Part shown: positions 33,275 to 45,057 of the stretch, piece by piece
How the letters are laid out: every line of letters begins with the position of its first letter
Position numbering within the stretch: position 1 is the stretch's first letter
DNA from: Reclinomonas americana ATCC 50394
Lineage: Eukaryota > Jakobida > Jakobea > Jakobida
Direction: 5' to 3'
NCBI GenBank assembly: GCA_048213135.1
Contig: PS015202.1
Span: 109,378-173,377 of the forward strand
DNA: 64,000 bases
Made by a program: the position numbers and the translations under genes
The notes under the pieces: model-generated
Seen by the model: the letters and a program-made list of their open reading frames with translations, nothing else
Told to the model about the DNA's origin: nothing
The model's database searches: none

Positions 33275-35038
33275 TCACGTCACGACAGCCTCTGCGGAGA
33301 TGGCCACCACAGCTCCGCTGGAGGTGCCGGCGGCGATGCATGTGCCTGGGTGTGCATGCGTGTGCGTGTGAGGGAGCAGGTGAGAGGGAGGGAGGGAGGA
33401 CAGTGATGGAGGACCTGAGCTGTCGACCGCCACGGCACAGATAGAGTACGAGGTGACTTCCGGATCGACGTGGGGCGGGTAGGCGTCGTCGCCACTCTGC
33501 GACAAGGTGATTGGTGCAGGCGACGGCGCCGGTCCAGTCTGTGACACAGCGCGCCGTTGCAGCTGGCGCACCACGGACTCGGTTTCGGAGAAGGGCGAGT
33601 GCGACAGCCAGAGGTTGACACGCCCCGCCGCAGTGCCACAGGCCACATGTCTGTGTCATGAGAAGGAGTCAGGAGACGTGCGTAATATTAGAGAGCTACG
33701 CCGTGTGCTCTGCGCACTCCCACCTGTCGTGGTGAAAGACCACAGGTCGGCAGCCCTGCGGCACCGTCGCGTTGTCCAACAGCGTGCTCGTGTTCTGCAC
33801 CAGCGTGCGTTGGTTACACACACACACCCCAGCAAGACGACGAGACCAACAATAATACCTTGCACGACAGCAAATCCCACACTCGCAAAGTGCGATCGCC
33901 GGCCTCGGTCACCAGCGAGGTACCGTCCGTCATGCACGTCACCGAGCGAACCTGGAGTTCCGTAAGTGAGCCACGGAATAGAAGGCTGGCATTGTGAGCA
34001 CGCACTCTGTACTCACCGACTCAGCGTCGTGCAGCGGCTGCTGCCCCGTGCGCCCACTCGATCGGCCCTGCCGACGACTGGCCACCGCCAGTTGGTGGGC
34101 CGGCTCCGCTCCAGCCCGCACATCGTATGTCATAATGTGGCCACCACACGCCGTGTGCAGGGCGTACGGGCACCACGACTCTGGCAGCGCCAGCGATGTG
34201 GTCTCGGCCGACAACGACGGCCGGAAGACTTGCAACTGTTGCCTCGTTTGCACGTCCCAGTGACTGCGCTTGGATCGGTCAGCGGCTGAGATGCAAAGGA
34301 GAGCGCGTGCTCGTCGACGCAACATTAATTGCCTGTCACCACCGCATGATACACACACCGCCAGATCGCTGCTGGCAACGCAGTCGCCAACATACGACGT
34401 GTGGCCGGCCAACCGCACCACCGGCTTTGTCAGTGCCTCCTGCACGCACAGAAGAACCCATTCAGCTCGACTTCTCTGGCGCGAGGCAGGCATTCTCTTG
34501 CGCACCTCATTCGCACTGGCGATGTCCCACATGAGCACCGTGCCTGACGAGGAGAGTGAGAACGATGACCACACATGCGCGAGATCGGTTGATGCGATTC
34601 TCCTCACCATCCGCACAAGCTGCGACCAGCCGCGACGAGCTCCCTCCACATGTGCGCAGACTGCACTCGCCACAGTCACTCTCACAGTCCCCATTCGAGA
34701 GCACACACTAACACACACCTGTACACAGACGACGCCAGAGTCGCTCTCCTGTGCTCCGCAATGTTGTGCGCGGCCACCAACTGCCACGCATCGCCACTCA
34801 CCAGTGGCGCGCGCATCAACCGCACAGTGCCACCAAAGTCAGCCACAGCCAGCAGCTCGTGTCCATCCAGTGCTGCGGTGGTGCTTGTGATCAGTGTCAC
34901 ATGGTGACAGAGAGAACGAGGAGAGCAGACGCAACAGCGACAGAAGCACATGCTGGTGACGGCATCGACGCTGCTGTCATCCACACGCACCACACGTGAG
35001 CGCGCGAGTCGATCACACACCAACTCGGCGGCGCTCAT
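33275..35038 (-). CDS. WD40-repeat protein
   Basis: Multi-exon beta-propeller gene starting MSAAELVCDRLARSRVV (35038). Recognisable blades: HELLAVADFGGTVRLMRAP; GTVLMWDIASANEV; KPVVRLAGHTSYVGDCVASS; HWDVQTRQQLQVFRPS; GGHIMTYDVRAG; VRSVTCMTDGTSLVTEAGDR with TLRVWDLLSCKV; VACGTAAGRVNLWLS; and the last exon GTCIAAGTSSGAVVAISAEA, stop at 33277-33275. WD dipeptides and GH residues mark a propeller of about seven blades. It resembles small scaffold WD proteins (NUP43/WDR class) but cannot be assigned. Several exon edges are approximate. Confidence 0.7.
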
Positions 35039-35097
35039 CACGTTTGCAGTTCGGTGCGCGGGAAAAGCTGTCAAAACAGGACAACTCTTCCGCGGAT

Positions 35098-36687
35098 GAG
35101 CAGCGCGACAGCAGCAGCTGGTGCTGCTGCTGTGCTGCATGCACCGCCATTACGGGAGCAGGAGGAAGAAGAGGAAGAGGAGGAGGACTTGGCTCGCGAT
35201 GTGCAACTCGTGCAGCAGGCCGCCGTGTTGCAATTGAAGGAGCGACTCGGCGATGCGCGTGTGCGTGTCAGAACAGCGGTGGTTCGTGGGCGTGGAAGAG
35301 GGGGTGAGAAAGGCAAGCAAGCGATCCCAACATGCGAGTTGCCGCGCGCACAGACGCAGGTGCAACAGCAGACCGATGCTATGTTGGCCGGGGTGGCTCC
35401 GCAGCTGGAGGCACTGGGGCATGTGATCGAGCATGCGGAGGGTGCGGTGGTGCAGGAAAAGTTGCAGGAGTTCATGGTGCGAGTGAATGAGCAGTCGGCG
35501 GCGCTCCTTCAGCGGCTGGAACCGCTGTCGGGCGTCGTCAATGAGGCACTGCAGGATGCGATGGCGACAGAGGGCAAGGCAGCGGTGGCGGCAACCGAGG
35601 AGCTGGGTGATTCGGTGACAGGCTTTGTGGAGCGGGCGCGGCTGCAGGTGCGTGTGGCCACCGACAAGCTGCACGAGATGCGAGCGCGAACCGAGGCACT
35701 GGTGCGATCGCTCGCCGAGCGCGTCGGGGAGGAGCGAGTGGTGCTGCAGCAGCGGTTTCAAGAGGTTTTTCTTTTGCTGTGTTCGTGGTAGAAAGCGAGC
35801 AGTGTCTGAAGAGAGCAACAGGCACAGGCCACAGTGATGCACGCGGTTCGTGTGGCTGCCGAGGCCACGCGCACCTCGTGTGCCATCATTGCCAGCGAGT
35901 TGCAAGCTCGGTACCAGGCCGTGAAGAGTGCTCTCGGCAAGCATCTGGCCGGCATTGTGGCACTCGACGTGTCGTTGGATCGGAAAGGTACAGTGATCTT
36001 GCGCTCCGTCGCCAGAGTGGAACTGCGCACTGATGATACAAGCCGGCAGTGTTTGATTACACGGTCGAGTATGGTGTGTCGACGCTGAAGGCATGCGTGT
36101 GGTTCGTCACTCGCCTTTCCCGTGTGATCGATGCCCACCCCTGCATCTCACTCACCAACAATTACAGGGCCTACGCCTGTGCCATCTGGTGTGTGAAAAA
36201 CTCGCGCGTGTCTCGCCACTTGTCAGTCGAATTCTCACCGCCGTGTGGCGCACCGCCAGCACGTGCTGTCTCTCGTGCATCTGCTTTCGATACAGGAAAC
36301 GCAAACTAAAGGCGCTGATTCTCACGAGGGGCTGTGGACTCACCCTGAAAGCCATGCGCAAGGATGGCACTGTGGACGAGTACCGGCTTGGCGACATTGT
36401 TGGCGAGTAGTTGCCGACGATGCTGATGCCGCCCTGCCCGTGAATCCCTCCCTCACATAGACTGCGACTCCACAGATATTGCGTCGGCCACCGCCAAGGC
36501 ACTGAATGCACCCGGTGTTGTGGACGCAGCACGAAGGGTGTACGCCGTTGGCGTTTCAGCGCGTACGCGCGTGGCGATGCGAGGCAACCGCGCTGGACGC
36601 GCTGCAGCTGCAGCAGCGGCGGCCTCCGGCACCGAAGCCGCACAGCAGGTGATGGGCGACGTGGAGAGCGGTGGTGGCATCACATGA
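35098..36687 (+). CDS. Amphipathic helix / coiled-coil protein with C-terminal hydrophobic Cys-rich segment
   Basis: Starts MSSATAAAGAAAVLHAPPLR followed by an acidic run. A long helical region resembling apolipoprotein or perilipin-like repeats follows (QTDAMLAGVAPQLEALGHVI, VQEKLQEFMVRVNEQSAALL, ATEELGDSVTGFVERARLQV). After introns comes MHAVRVAAEATRTSCAIIAS, then VSRILTAVWRTASTCCLSCICFR-type sequence with clustered Cys (possible palmitoylation or membrane contact). The last intron uses a GC donor (G|gcgagt near 36404). It joins YRLGDIV to DIASATAKALNAPGVVDAAR and an Ala-rich tail ending ESGGGIT, TGA 36685-36687. Without that splice the frame stops at 36410. Function unknown. Confidence 0.6.
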
Positions 36688-36782
36688 GTGTACAAGCAGA
36701 AAGACATTGTGTTCACAATTCAACAGAAAACAAGCAAAACAAGAGAAAGAGAAAGGAGAGCCGTACACCCCAGCGTGCATCC

Positions 36783-38984
36783 TCATGTTCGTCGCTGCTG
36801 TTGTGGTTGATGGTGCTGCTGTTGGTGGTCGTGGGAGCCGTGCAGTACGCCCAGCTGACGCAGCTCATTCTGCAGTGTGGTAAAATTGGTGTGCGACGCT
36901 GCCAGTTCACGAGCGTGCCGCTCCTTGCTCTCCGCCAAGTCGGCCAGCAGGCGCTTGTTGGTTGCCGTGAGGCTCCTACTCACACCAATGAGCTGCAGGA
37001 GAACTTTCGAGACATGCCAGGAACGACTCGGCAACGCAACTCATGAGCCTCGCGAAGCATGGCGACAACTTGCTCACCCAGCCGCTCCTTGTTCCTTCCC
37101 GACTGCTCCATCCCACGTAGTCGCTCATTCTCCGCCCGCAACACCGACAGTTCCTGCGCTTGCAGCTCCTGCACCACACCATCACATACACAGCATGTCA
37201 AGAAAAAGTGTGCACACTGTTTTCCAACGGGAGACACATCATCTGCTCCACGAAACAGCAGTCTCCACGGCAGCGCGCAGCTTGCTCTCGGCAGTGGCTG
37301 CCGAAATGCGCTCGGCCTCCAGCTGGAACTGCTCGTTTGCCCGTAACCGCTCGTGCTGCTTGGCAAACTCCTCCGTGGCATCGGCCCTGCCGGCTTGGTA
37401 CAATCGGCGGAACACACTCTTCACAATCACTGCAGTCTCGTTTGGTCGACGGCAGAGGCCACAGCAAGGGCGAGAATGAAATACGCACCACGCAGAGTGC
37501 CATTCTCCGACACCGCCGCACCACTGTGTCGATTCTCCTGCACGGCCAGCTCGATGGCCTCCAACAATTTCGTCTCCAGCTCCGCCACATCGCTCGGCAA
37601 GTGCTCATCACTGACACCGACAGAGTGGTGGGCCCACTGCACAGCGGTAGTCGTGAGTATGATCCTCCTGATGGAGATCCACACCTCTCCGCACCTCATG
37701 TAATCTCTTTTGCGGTGTCAGTGTACTCAGTGGCGCCGAAGCAGAGGCAGTGGTGCCATCGCCAGCACTCGTGCCGAGCACACGACGTGCGCGAGCCGCC
37801 GCCTGGCGAATGCCCTGTCGTGAGGATGACAGTCCGTCGTCTTCGTCGCCATCACCGTCGCTGTCGCTGAGTGCCATCACTGTGTCGGGTGACTGGAACG
37901 ACATTGCGCCACGACCGTCGTTGCCAGGCGCACGTCGATCACGCGCCCTCGGCTCCATGGTCTCATCTGCTCATGCGTTTGTCGGCGTGAGTTGGCGAAC
38001 AGGCAGTCGACTTGTCTCAAGCACAGGCACAAACACACACGCACATCTCCTGCGGTCCAACTCTGCCAGCCGCCGCTCTGCTTCGAGTGTAAGTGAGCGA
38101 TCCACAGTGTCGAGCAGTCGCTGGCGACCGCCAGCACCCTCCCCACCGCTCATCCACGACGAATCTGGCAACGAAGCACGCCGGTCAACTGCCGCCGACG
38201 CAGCTGCCGCCTTGACCTTCTTCAGCTTCTTCCCACCGTTGGCGACTGCGGCCTTCGGTGGCGGTTCCGCCAGCTCACGCAACCGCGACGCCACTGCAGC
38301 CTTTCGCGTTCTTTCCGGCCTCTTTCCACTCTCATCCGCCGACAACGATCGTCGCACGGCATCGCCACCGACCATGCGCGACGCAAAAGCCGGCACACTC
38401 AGTGGCGCCGGCGAGAACAACGTGAATGTATCGCCCTCATCACCGCGACCCCACGCACTCGGCTCCAGGCCCGAGATCGACGACACCTCACCATCATCGT
38501 ACTCGTCCTCGTCATCATCGTCGTCATCGTTATCCTCGTCGTCCTCGTCGTCGTCTTCAGAGGAGCGCCATGCCAGTCCAGACTGCTCACCCGAGTCCGA
38601 CACCTCCTCACCGTTGCGTGGACGCCGGCGTTCACCAGAGGTCGCACGAGAGGCCTTGCCACCACCACCACCACTGCGCTTCTTCACGCGACCGTTCGGT
38701 GCAGTCACGCGGCGTTTCGACGAGCTGCGTGCGGGCGTTTGAGTGGACAGCATCATCATCATCGCACAAGTCACACACACACACCCGTACGAGTCTGCGT
38801 GCACTGACGGCACCATGACGGTGGAGGTGAGACGTGGTCGTGTGACACCGTTGCCATTGGACAGTGTTGTCGTCGTTGTCGTCACAGTCCCTCCCGTGAC
38901 TCGCGCGCCCATGCGACGTGTCGTGCCGGTGCCGCTGAGCATCGAGCGCGAGAGCGGCTGTGACGCCGACGAACCGCGCTGCAT
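36783..38984 (-). CDS. Charged low-complexity protein with C-terminal coiled coil, unknown
   Basis: The probable start is MQRGSSASQPLSRSMLSGTG (38984). Early exons encode Thr/Ser-rich, basic (SSKRRVTAPNGRVKKR) and acidic ([20 protein letters not shown]) blocks, which suggests a nuclear protein. RQRLLDTVDRSLTLEAERRL leads to an intron (gtgcgtgtg...gagcag). The intron joins in frame to YETMEPRARDRRAPGNDGRG, so what looks like two genes 12 bp apart is best read as one. The C-terminal half is coiled coil: LPSDVAELETKLLEAIELAV, KQHERLRANEQFQLEAERIS, LQAQELSVLRAENERLRGME. The end is QPQQQRRT with the stop at 36785-36783. It is convergent with the gene ending at 36687. Confidence 0.6.
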
Positions 38985-39093
38985 TTCTTTTGTTTTCGCG
39001 CGCAAACAAGTCGGACAGGACAGCGAAGGCCATGGATTACTGCTTATTATATGAGGAGGGAGCGCGACCATGCGTCATCTCCACAGTTGCCAT

Positions 39094-42000
39094 TTACGAT
39101 CGGGTGTCGTACTCAAACGATGTCAACGAGCGACGTCGCATGAGATTTTTCAGCGGCGCCTGCTGCTGCGAGTTGTCGGAGCCGGATGGTGCGGCAGCGA
39201 GGCGATCGGTGCGGGCCTCATCGGCATCGACATCATCGTCATTGTCGTAGGGGGTGTCGACGGGAGTCGGAGTCGGCGACGGCGAGGTGGGAGTCATGGA
39301 GCGGACATCTGGCGACAAGCGTCGGCGCTTGAGCGCCTGCTGCCCGTCGCTGCCGCCGTCCGCATCGTGCGCCACATGCATGACATGGCGGTCGGCGTCG
39401 CCCGTTTCGGAGGCATCGGACCGCCGTTTGCGCTCACGTACAGGCACGTCCGCGGGCGGCGTATCCACCGGACTGGGCGACGGCAGCTCGCCTCTGGCGG
39501 CGGCGGCGGCTGCGGCTGCTGCTGCTGCGACTGCCGCCGAGGTGCGAAGCACCCGACGACGGCGCAGTACCGAGTGCGCGCTCCGACCCTCCTCCACAAA
39601 CTTGAATGCCTCGAGCCGATCGAGTGAAACCGCAGACTGCAGCGCAGCCGGTGGCGGGGGCGGAGGAGGAGGAGGAGGAGGAGGAGAAAGAGGCGACTGT
39701 GGAGGTGGTAGTGCTGCGCGCGTTGGTGGAGCGGTGGGAGGAGACACGCCGATGGCGCCTCCAAGACGCCCCCGTCGCTCCTCCCGGCCCGTCACTGCAA
39801 TGTTCATCACGTCGGTGGGCGCCAGCGGTGCTCGATGCCGACGATGCTGTGTCTGCGACAAGGACGACGACGGCGAGGGCGTTGGTGTCGAGGGCGACGG
39901 TGAGGCGGAGCCAAGAACGCCGCCCAGACTGTCTTGCGACAGGTGGCGTCGCGAGGCACTGCTGCCTCGGTCGTCCTCATCCTCATCTTCACCGTCGTCG
40001 TTATCGCCACCACCGCCCCGAGCATCGCGATCGTTCACCTCCGTGCTGTCGTCTGCAAAGCCTGCTGCCGGCGTCGTCACCTCGTCATCGTCAAGCGTCG
40101 CCGCAGCCTCTCCATAGTCTTCCAGTGGTGTGCGCGCTTCGGTGACGGCGTCTTGTGCACGGAACGCAAAGCGGGCCAGCAGCGCGCCAATGGGTCGTCG
40201 CCTGCCTCGCGACACAGAACCGTCGGCACCACTCGGCGTCGTCGATGGTGAGCGCTCCTCGCCGTCAGAAAGGGGAGACGACTCGCCGAGGCCGGAGGTG
40301 GTTCGGCGTGGCAAAGTCAGTCGCATTGCAGCTGTCTCGCTCACGGCCATTGCAGCAGTAGCAGTCGTGGTGGTGGTGGATGTCGTCGTCGTCGTTGAGG
40401 CGGTCGTTGTGAATTCGGCCGCTCGATACGACAATCGCCCCGAGAACAGGTGCGACACGTTGACCAGCGGCGAAGTCGGCGAGGCGGCCTGCAGCAGCGG
40501 TTTCTGTTTCTGCCACCAGTGAGTCTCTCTGTGATGGTCGCAGCAAAGCAGATGGACTCCACACCTGCAACGGTCGGTTCTCGTCGTGCTGGAAGAACCG
40601 ACTGCGTCGTGCAGTGGCCGACTGTGGAGTGGTTGCGGTGGTCGGTGTAGAGTCAGCGTCGTCTGCGGAGCAAGTGAGCGCAAGAGGGAGACAGTGTCTG
40701 TCGTACAGAGGAGGAGGGAATGCAGCCGCACCGGAGCCTGGGGTGTCGACACTGAGTGGCGACGGAGGTACAAAGGGTCGTGAGGCGCCGCTCGGACGAC
40801 TGACGGCAGCTGTTGATGGAATAGGAGATGGTCAGCAGAGCGAGCGGGGGAAAAGAGGGAAGAGGCAGCAACCGGTAACAGTAACACCACGCACTCATGT
40901 AGTTGAAAATGGTGGAGCCGGCACGGTCGATTGGCAAGCGCAGCGACTTGCGCTCCGCAGGCTGGTCGGCCAGCAATGTGGGACTTACCACCGTGGCCAC
41001 CGACGGACCGGCTCTCCTCTGCAGCGACTTGGAGACTGGCTTGCGCGGCACTGCCACCCACCCACCAGACTTGTCCATCGACGACAAGGCCGGTGGCGAC
41101 GGTGCTGCCGATGCAGCCGCTGTTGCGGTGGTGGTTGTTGTTGTTGTTGTTGTTGTCGACGTTGAGTCGGAAGGTGCCGCATGCGTGGTGCCTCCTAACC
41201 TCTCCTCGGCCAACACCCTGCGACTGGTTAAGCAATAGAGGAGAGAGGAAAAGAGAGGGCAGTAACACAGGCACTCAACTCGGCAAACGGCCGCATCGAT
41301 CGCGGCTCCAACTCGCCACACACGAGTGCGACCGCCGTCTCCTTGTCCAGCATTTCACCGACAAACTCCAAGTCGTCGGTGCCCAGCAAGCTCTCGTCTG
41401 GCTCCGAGAAGTGACACAAGCGCTTGGCTATGGGATCAAAGACCACCTGGTAGCGAAACACCAACTCTGCGCGACGGAATTCGTCGGCGTACTCTCGTGG
41501 CACGGTGATGCGGTGGTCGAATTGCAGTCGCGCCAGCACACGGTCCACCTCGCGGTACTGCTGCACCATCTGGTGTGCCTTCTTGATGCCCACATTGTGA
41601 ATGTTGGGCAGGTAGTCGCACCCACAAAAGATGCACAGACGAGTGATCATGTCGGGGGTGAACGACGCAAACGACAGCTGCTGATTGGCGCCAAGCATCT
41701 GCCACCAACAACGTGAGTCGCCTCTCTCCTCGCTCTCCTCTCAGGCACACACACACACACAGAGCGAGTGCAGCGTGCCTTGTACTTGAGCTCCTGCGCC
41801 TCGCCATCATTGTTCATCTTGAAGAGGATGCGCCGGCACTGGTACGCCACCAAATCACTGTCTTCGGTGATCACCGCCTCCACATAGTCGGTGTTGCACA
41901 GGTACGCCAGCTGCGCATCGGCCTCATACGGCGCCACCATGAACTCCACACCCTCAGCACGCAGCGCCTGCTGGAACGCATACGTCATGCCCGCCGTGAC

Positions 42001-42580
42001 CTCAATGCCCTTGCGGAAGCACTCGTTCGCCTGCCCAGCAGCAGCACACACATTCACGACAAGTCCTTGTGCGGCGCCAATCATGACACGCGCGCGTAAC
42101 TTCCTGCGCACGTCCCTCGCGCAGCAGTGCCAGTCCGCGCTCTCGTCCTTCCTTGCGCGACTTGTTGCGTCCCTCGTTGGTGCCGCGCTTGGCCGGCAGT
42201 GGGCGCCCATCAAACACAATCACTGGCACCACATTGTGATGCCGCAAGAGACCCACCATGCGCATGCAGTATGCCAGGTATCTGTGTGAGTGTGTGAGAG
42301 TGTGTGGGTGGGAGCAGAGGGGGGAGTGGTGGAGGTGAAACTTGGTGGACGGCATGTTGAGGCACAGTTCGCGCGCGCAGGCATATGCGCCCCTGTGCAG
42401 CCACGCAGACGCATCCACGGCCACCTGTGCGTGTGCGCACACATGCGAATGAGCGACAGTGTGTGTGTGAGAGAGAGAGAGCGCAAACACACTCACTCTC
42501 ACCTTCTTGCCTGCGTACTTGGAGACGTGCACAGTGACAAGGCATGACTTGAGGTGCGTGAGGAGGTTGGATATTCCCAT
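39094..42580 (-). CDS. EXO1: Exonuclease 1 (FEN1/XPG family 5'-3' exonuclease)
   Basis: DNA mismatch-repair and end-resection nuclease. The N-domain starts MGISNLLTHLKSCLVTVHVS (42580) and includes AVDASAWLHRGAYACARELC and VVPVIVFDGRPLPAKR. The I-domain has EFMVAPYEADAQLAYLCNTD, VEAVITEDSDLVAYQCRR, ITRLCIFCGCDYLPNIHNVG (helix-hairpin-helix) and VFRYQVVFDPIAKRLCHFSE. The acidic metal ligands expected in these motifs are all present. The ILFKMNNDG and pattern of the I-domain fit EXO1 better than FEN1. The long C-terminal tail is disordered, rich in Thr, Ser, Pro and Ala. It contains SRFF (40592-40603), a candidate MLH1-interaction box, and ends TSFEYDTRS at 39096-39094. Confidence 0.9.
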
Positions 42581-43052
42581 GACGCGGGAGAGTGGTCGTT
42601 GTGTAGACCACGCACTCGCGCGCGAGTTGCAGCTGTGAGCGCAGCGCTTGTGTAAACCACACGCGCAGGAGGGGTTTGCGATGGCTATGCCGGGCAAACC
42701 GGCACGTCATCGCTGCGCGTTTGTCCCACCCATCATTTCGTTGTTTTTTTCGACGGAGCATATGTTGCGTGTCTATGTGGCTCTGTGTCGGTGTGGAAGA
42801 GTGCATGTGCGCGTGTGAAGAAGGAGAGCAGAGAAGAGATTGTGCTTTGTGAGTTTGGTGCACATCAGAAGAAAACACATGCGCGTATGGCGTTTGTCTG
42901 TGTGCCATAGTGCACTACAGACAGGCAAGCAGCAGAGGTGGATATTGTGGACAGCGAGCAGGGGAGAAAGAATGCGTGTGGGGCATGGTGTACATGTCGT
43001 CGACATGCATGTGCATGCCCACTCACTCACTCACTCACTCGCCTCCTTCCCC
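42581..43052. other. Intergenic / 5' region between EXO1 and RPS2
   Basis: About 470 bases, then an N gap from 43053. TG/GA-rich sequence with no supported exon. The divergent EXO1 promoter and the RPS2 promoter or first exon should lie here or in the gap. Confidence 0.35.
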
Positions 43053-43820
43053 NNNNNNNNNNNNNNNNNNNNNNNNNNNNNNNNNNNNNNNNNNNNNNNN
43101 NNNNNNNNNNNNNNNNNNNNNNNNNNNNNNNNNNNNNNNNNNNNNNNNNNNNNNNNNNNNNNNNNNNNNNNNNNNNNNNNNNNNNNNNNNNNNNNNNNNN
43201 NNNNNNNNNNNNNNNNNNNNNNNNNNNNNNNNNNNNNNNNNNNNNNNNNNNNNNNNNNNNNNNNNNNNNNNNNNNNNNNNNNNNNNNNNNNNNNNNNNNN
43301 NNNNNNNNNNNNNNNNNNNNNNNNNNNNNNNNNNNNNNNNNNNNNNNNNNNNNNNNNNNNNNNNNNNNNNNNNNNNNNNNNNNNNNNNNNNNNNNNNNNN
43401 NNNNNNNNNNNNNNNNNNNNNNNNNNNNNNNNNNNNNNNNNNNNNNNNNNNNNNNNNNNNNNNNNNNNNNNNNNNNNNNNNNNNNNNNNNNNNNNNNNNN
43501 NNNNNNNNNNNNNNNNNNNNNNNNNNNNNNNNNNNNNNNNNNNNNNNNNNNNNNNNNNNNNNNNNNNNNNNNNNNNNNNNNNNNNNNNNNNNNNNNNNNN
43601 NNNNNNNNNNNNNNNNNNNNNNNNNNNNNNNNNNNNNNNNNNNNNNNNNNNNNNNNNNNNNNNNNNNNNNNNNNNNNNNNNNNNNNNNNNNNNNNNNNNN
43701 NNNNNNNNNNNNNNNNNNNNNNNNNNNNNNNNNNNNNNNNNNNNNNNNNNNNNNNNNNNNNNNNNNNNNNNNNNNNNNNNNNNNNNNNNNNNNNNNNNNN
43801 NNNNNNNNNNNNNNNNNNNN

Positions 43821-44583
43821 CGTGGTCGTCGGCGATCACAATGGTCACATTGGCCTCGGTGTCAAGTGCTCCAAGGAAGTCGCCGGTGCCATTCAGGGTG
43901 CCATTCTGGCGGCCAAGCTGGCCATCCTGCCCATTCGCCGTGGCTACTGGGGCAGCAAGATCGGCACCCCCCACACTGTGCCCATCAAGGTGAGCGAAGG
44001 GAGGAAGGAGAGAGTATGGGATGCTCTTTTCTTTTTGTTGTTGCTGCTTGCTGCAAGTGATCTCTGCTCCGCTTCCGTGATGATTCCATTTCTGTCTCTT
44101 GACGATCAAATTATGGAAGACAGATTAACCATCTTTCGGGACTGATGAAGATGGTGTCGACACTTGCAGCAAATGGCAGCAGTCTGCCTGCTTCCTATCT
44201 CCCTCTCTCTGTCGTTGATGTGGGGTAGCACACTGTCTTGCGATGCATTGTTGCTCACTGGCGCGCGACTCGACCAGGTCACTGGCAAGTGCGGCTCTGT
44301 GCGCATTCGCCTGGTGCCGGCCCCGCGCGGTACTGGCATTGTCGGTGCCCCGGTGTCGAAGAAGATTCTGCACTACGCTGGCCTGGAGGACGTGTACACG
44401 TCGTCGTCTGGCCAGACTGCCACCCTCGGCAACTTTGCCAAGGCTGTCTTCAACGCGGTCCTCAGCACCTACACCTTCCTCACCCCCGACCTGTGGAAGA
44501 AGACCAAGTTCCGCCAGACTCCGTACCAGGAGCACACCGACTTCCTGTCGACTCAGAAGCTGAAGAAGCGCGTGGAGGAGTAA
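43821..44583 (+). CDS. RPS2: 40S ribosomal protein S2 (uS5), 5' part in assembly gap
   Basis: Small-subunit core protein. Visible coding begins in frame after the N gap: [40 protein letters not shown] and [15 protein letters not shown] 288-nt intron (43990-44277) interrupts it. It resumes [60 protein letters not shown] and [22 protein letters not shown] at 44581-44583. These are textbook uS5 sequences (C-terminal S5 domain). The N-terminal third, including most of the double-stranded RNA-binding fold, is missing in 43053-43820. The intron is long for this genome and hosts a snoRNA candidate. Confidence 0.95.
44072..44150 (+). ncRNA. Box C/D snoRNA candidate in the RPS2 intron, guide to 25S/28S rRNA
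   Basis: Box C is GTGATGA (44077-44083) and box D CTGA (44142-44145). They are enclosed by a terminal stem CTTC (44072-44075) / GAAG (44147-44150), one base outside each box. Internal C'-like TGACGA and D'-like CTGT occur near 44092-44105. The 13 bases ACCATCTTTCGGG (44128-44140), just upstream of box D, are complementary to CCCGAAAGAUGGU, a near-universal large-subunit rRNA sequence. By the D+5 rule the methylated base would be the G of CCCG. From memory this matches the yeast Gm805 site (snR39b). Host intron in a ribosomal protein gene is the usual eukaryotic arrangement. Confidence 0.72.
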
Positions 44584-45057
44584 TTCCACCCTCGCCAACG
44601 TCGGCTTGTTGCACGCTGTGCATTTGCATGAATGAATGGTGTGCTGCATACTCCCCGTTGAATTCGATTTTGAACACATGATTGCTTCTTTCATTTGCAA
44701 CAGAGGGCGGAGGCCACGTGCGTCTGACTCTGCATCGACAGAGGGCTACAGCAGAAGAAGCATCATTAGCTAATTTGTTGCACTTATGCTGTCATGAATG
44801 CTGGACACATGCATTACCGAAACGGTACAAGCACGCGGCTGTGGGCCCTCTCTCTCCGTCGACACTCATCGGAACATACACTCCGATCGCGCAGCAAAAG
44901 ATAACCAGCCCTGCTGCTGCACATCCACCGGCGGGCCCTCTCATCGCATTGATCGGAAGTGCACTCCGATCGCGGGGAATAAAAAAGCGGACAAGGGTTG
45001 TGTTTCACATTCTTTCATCAGCCTCTGAGCCAAGAACAACAACAGCAACCAAGAACC
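44584..45057 (+). promoter_or_regulatory. MsrB upstream region with duplicated dyad ATCGGA...TCCGATCGCG
   Basis: About 470 bases between RPS2 and MsrB. Two copies of an inverted repeat are seen: ATCGGA (44868-44873) with TCCGAT (44882-44887), and ATCGGA (44952-44957) with TCCGAT (44965-44970). Each is followed by CGCG. Both copies are preceded by gggccctctc, so this is an imperfect direct repeat of roughly 84-90 bases. An aataaaaaag stretch follows at about 44978. A role as a promoter or operator-like element is inference. Confidence 0.45.

Noticed and set aside
39071-41274. A very long minus-strand open frame (726 codons) as a stand-alone gene
   Set aside because: It is the last, low-complexity exon of EXO1 extended upstream through introns. 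The EXO1 frame reaches it through a clean splice near 40495, and the upstream part of the open frame conflicts with EXO1 exons in other frames.
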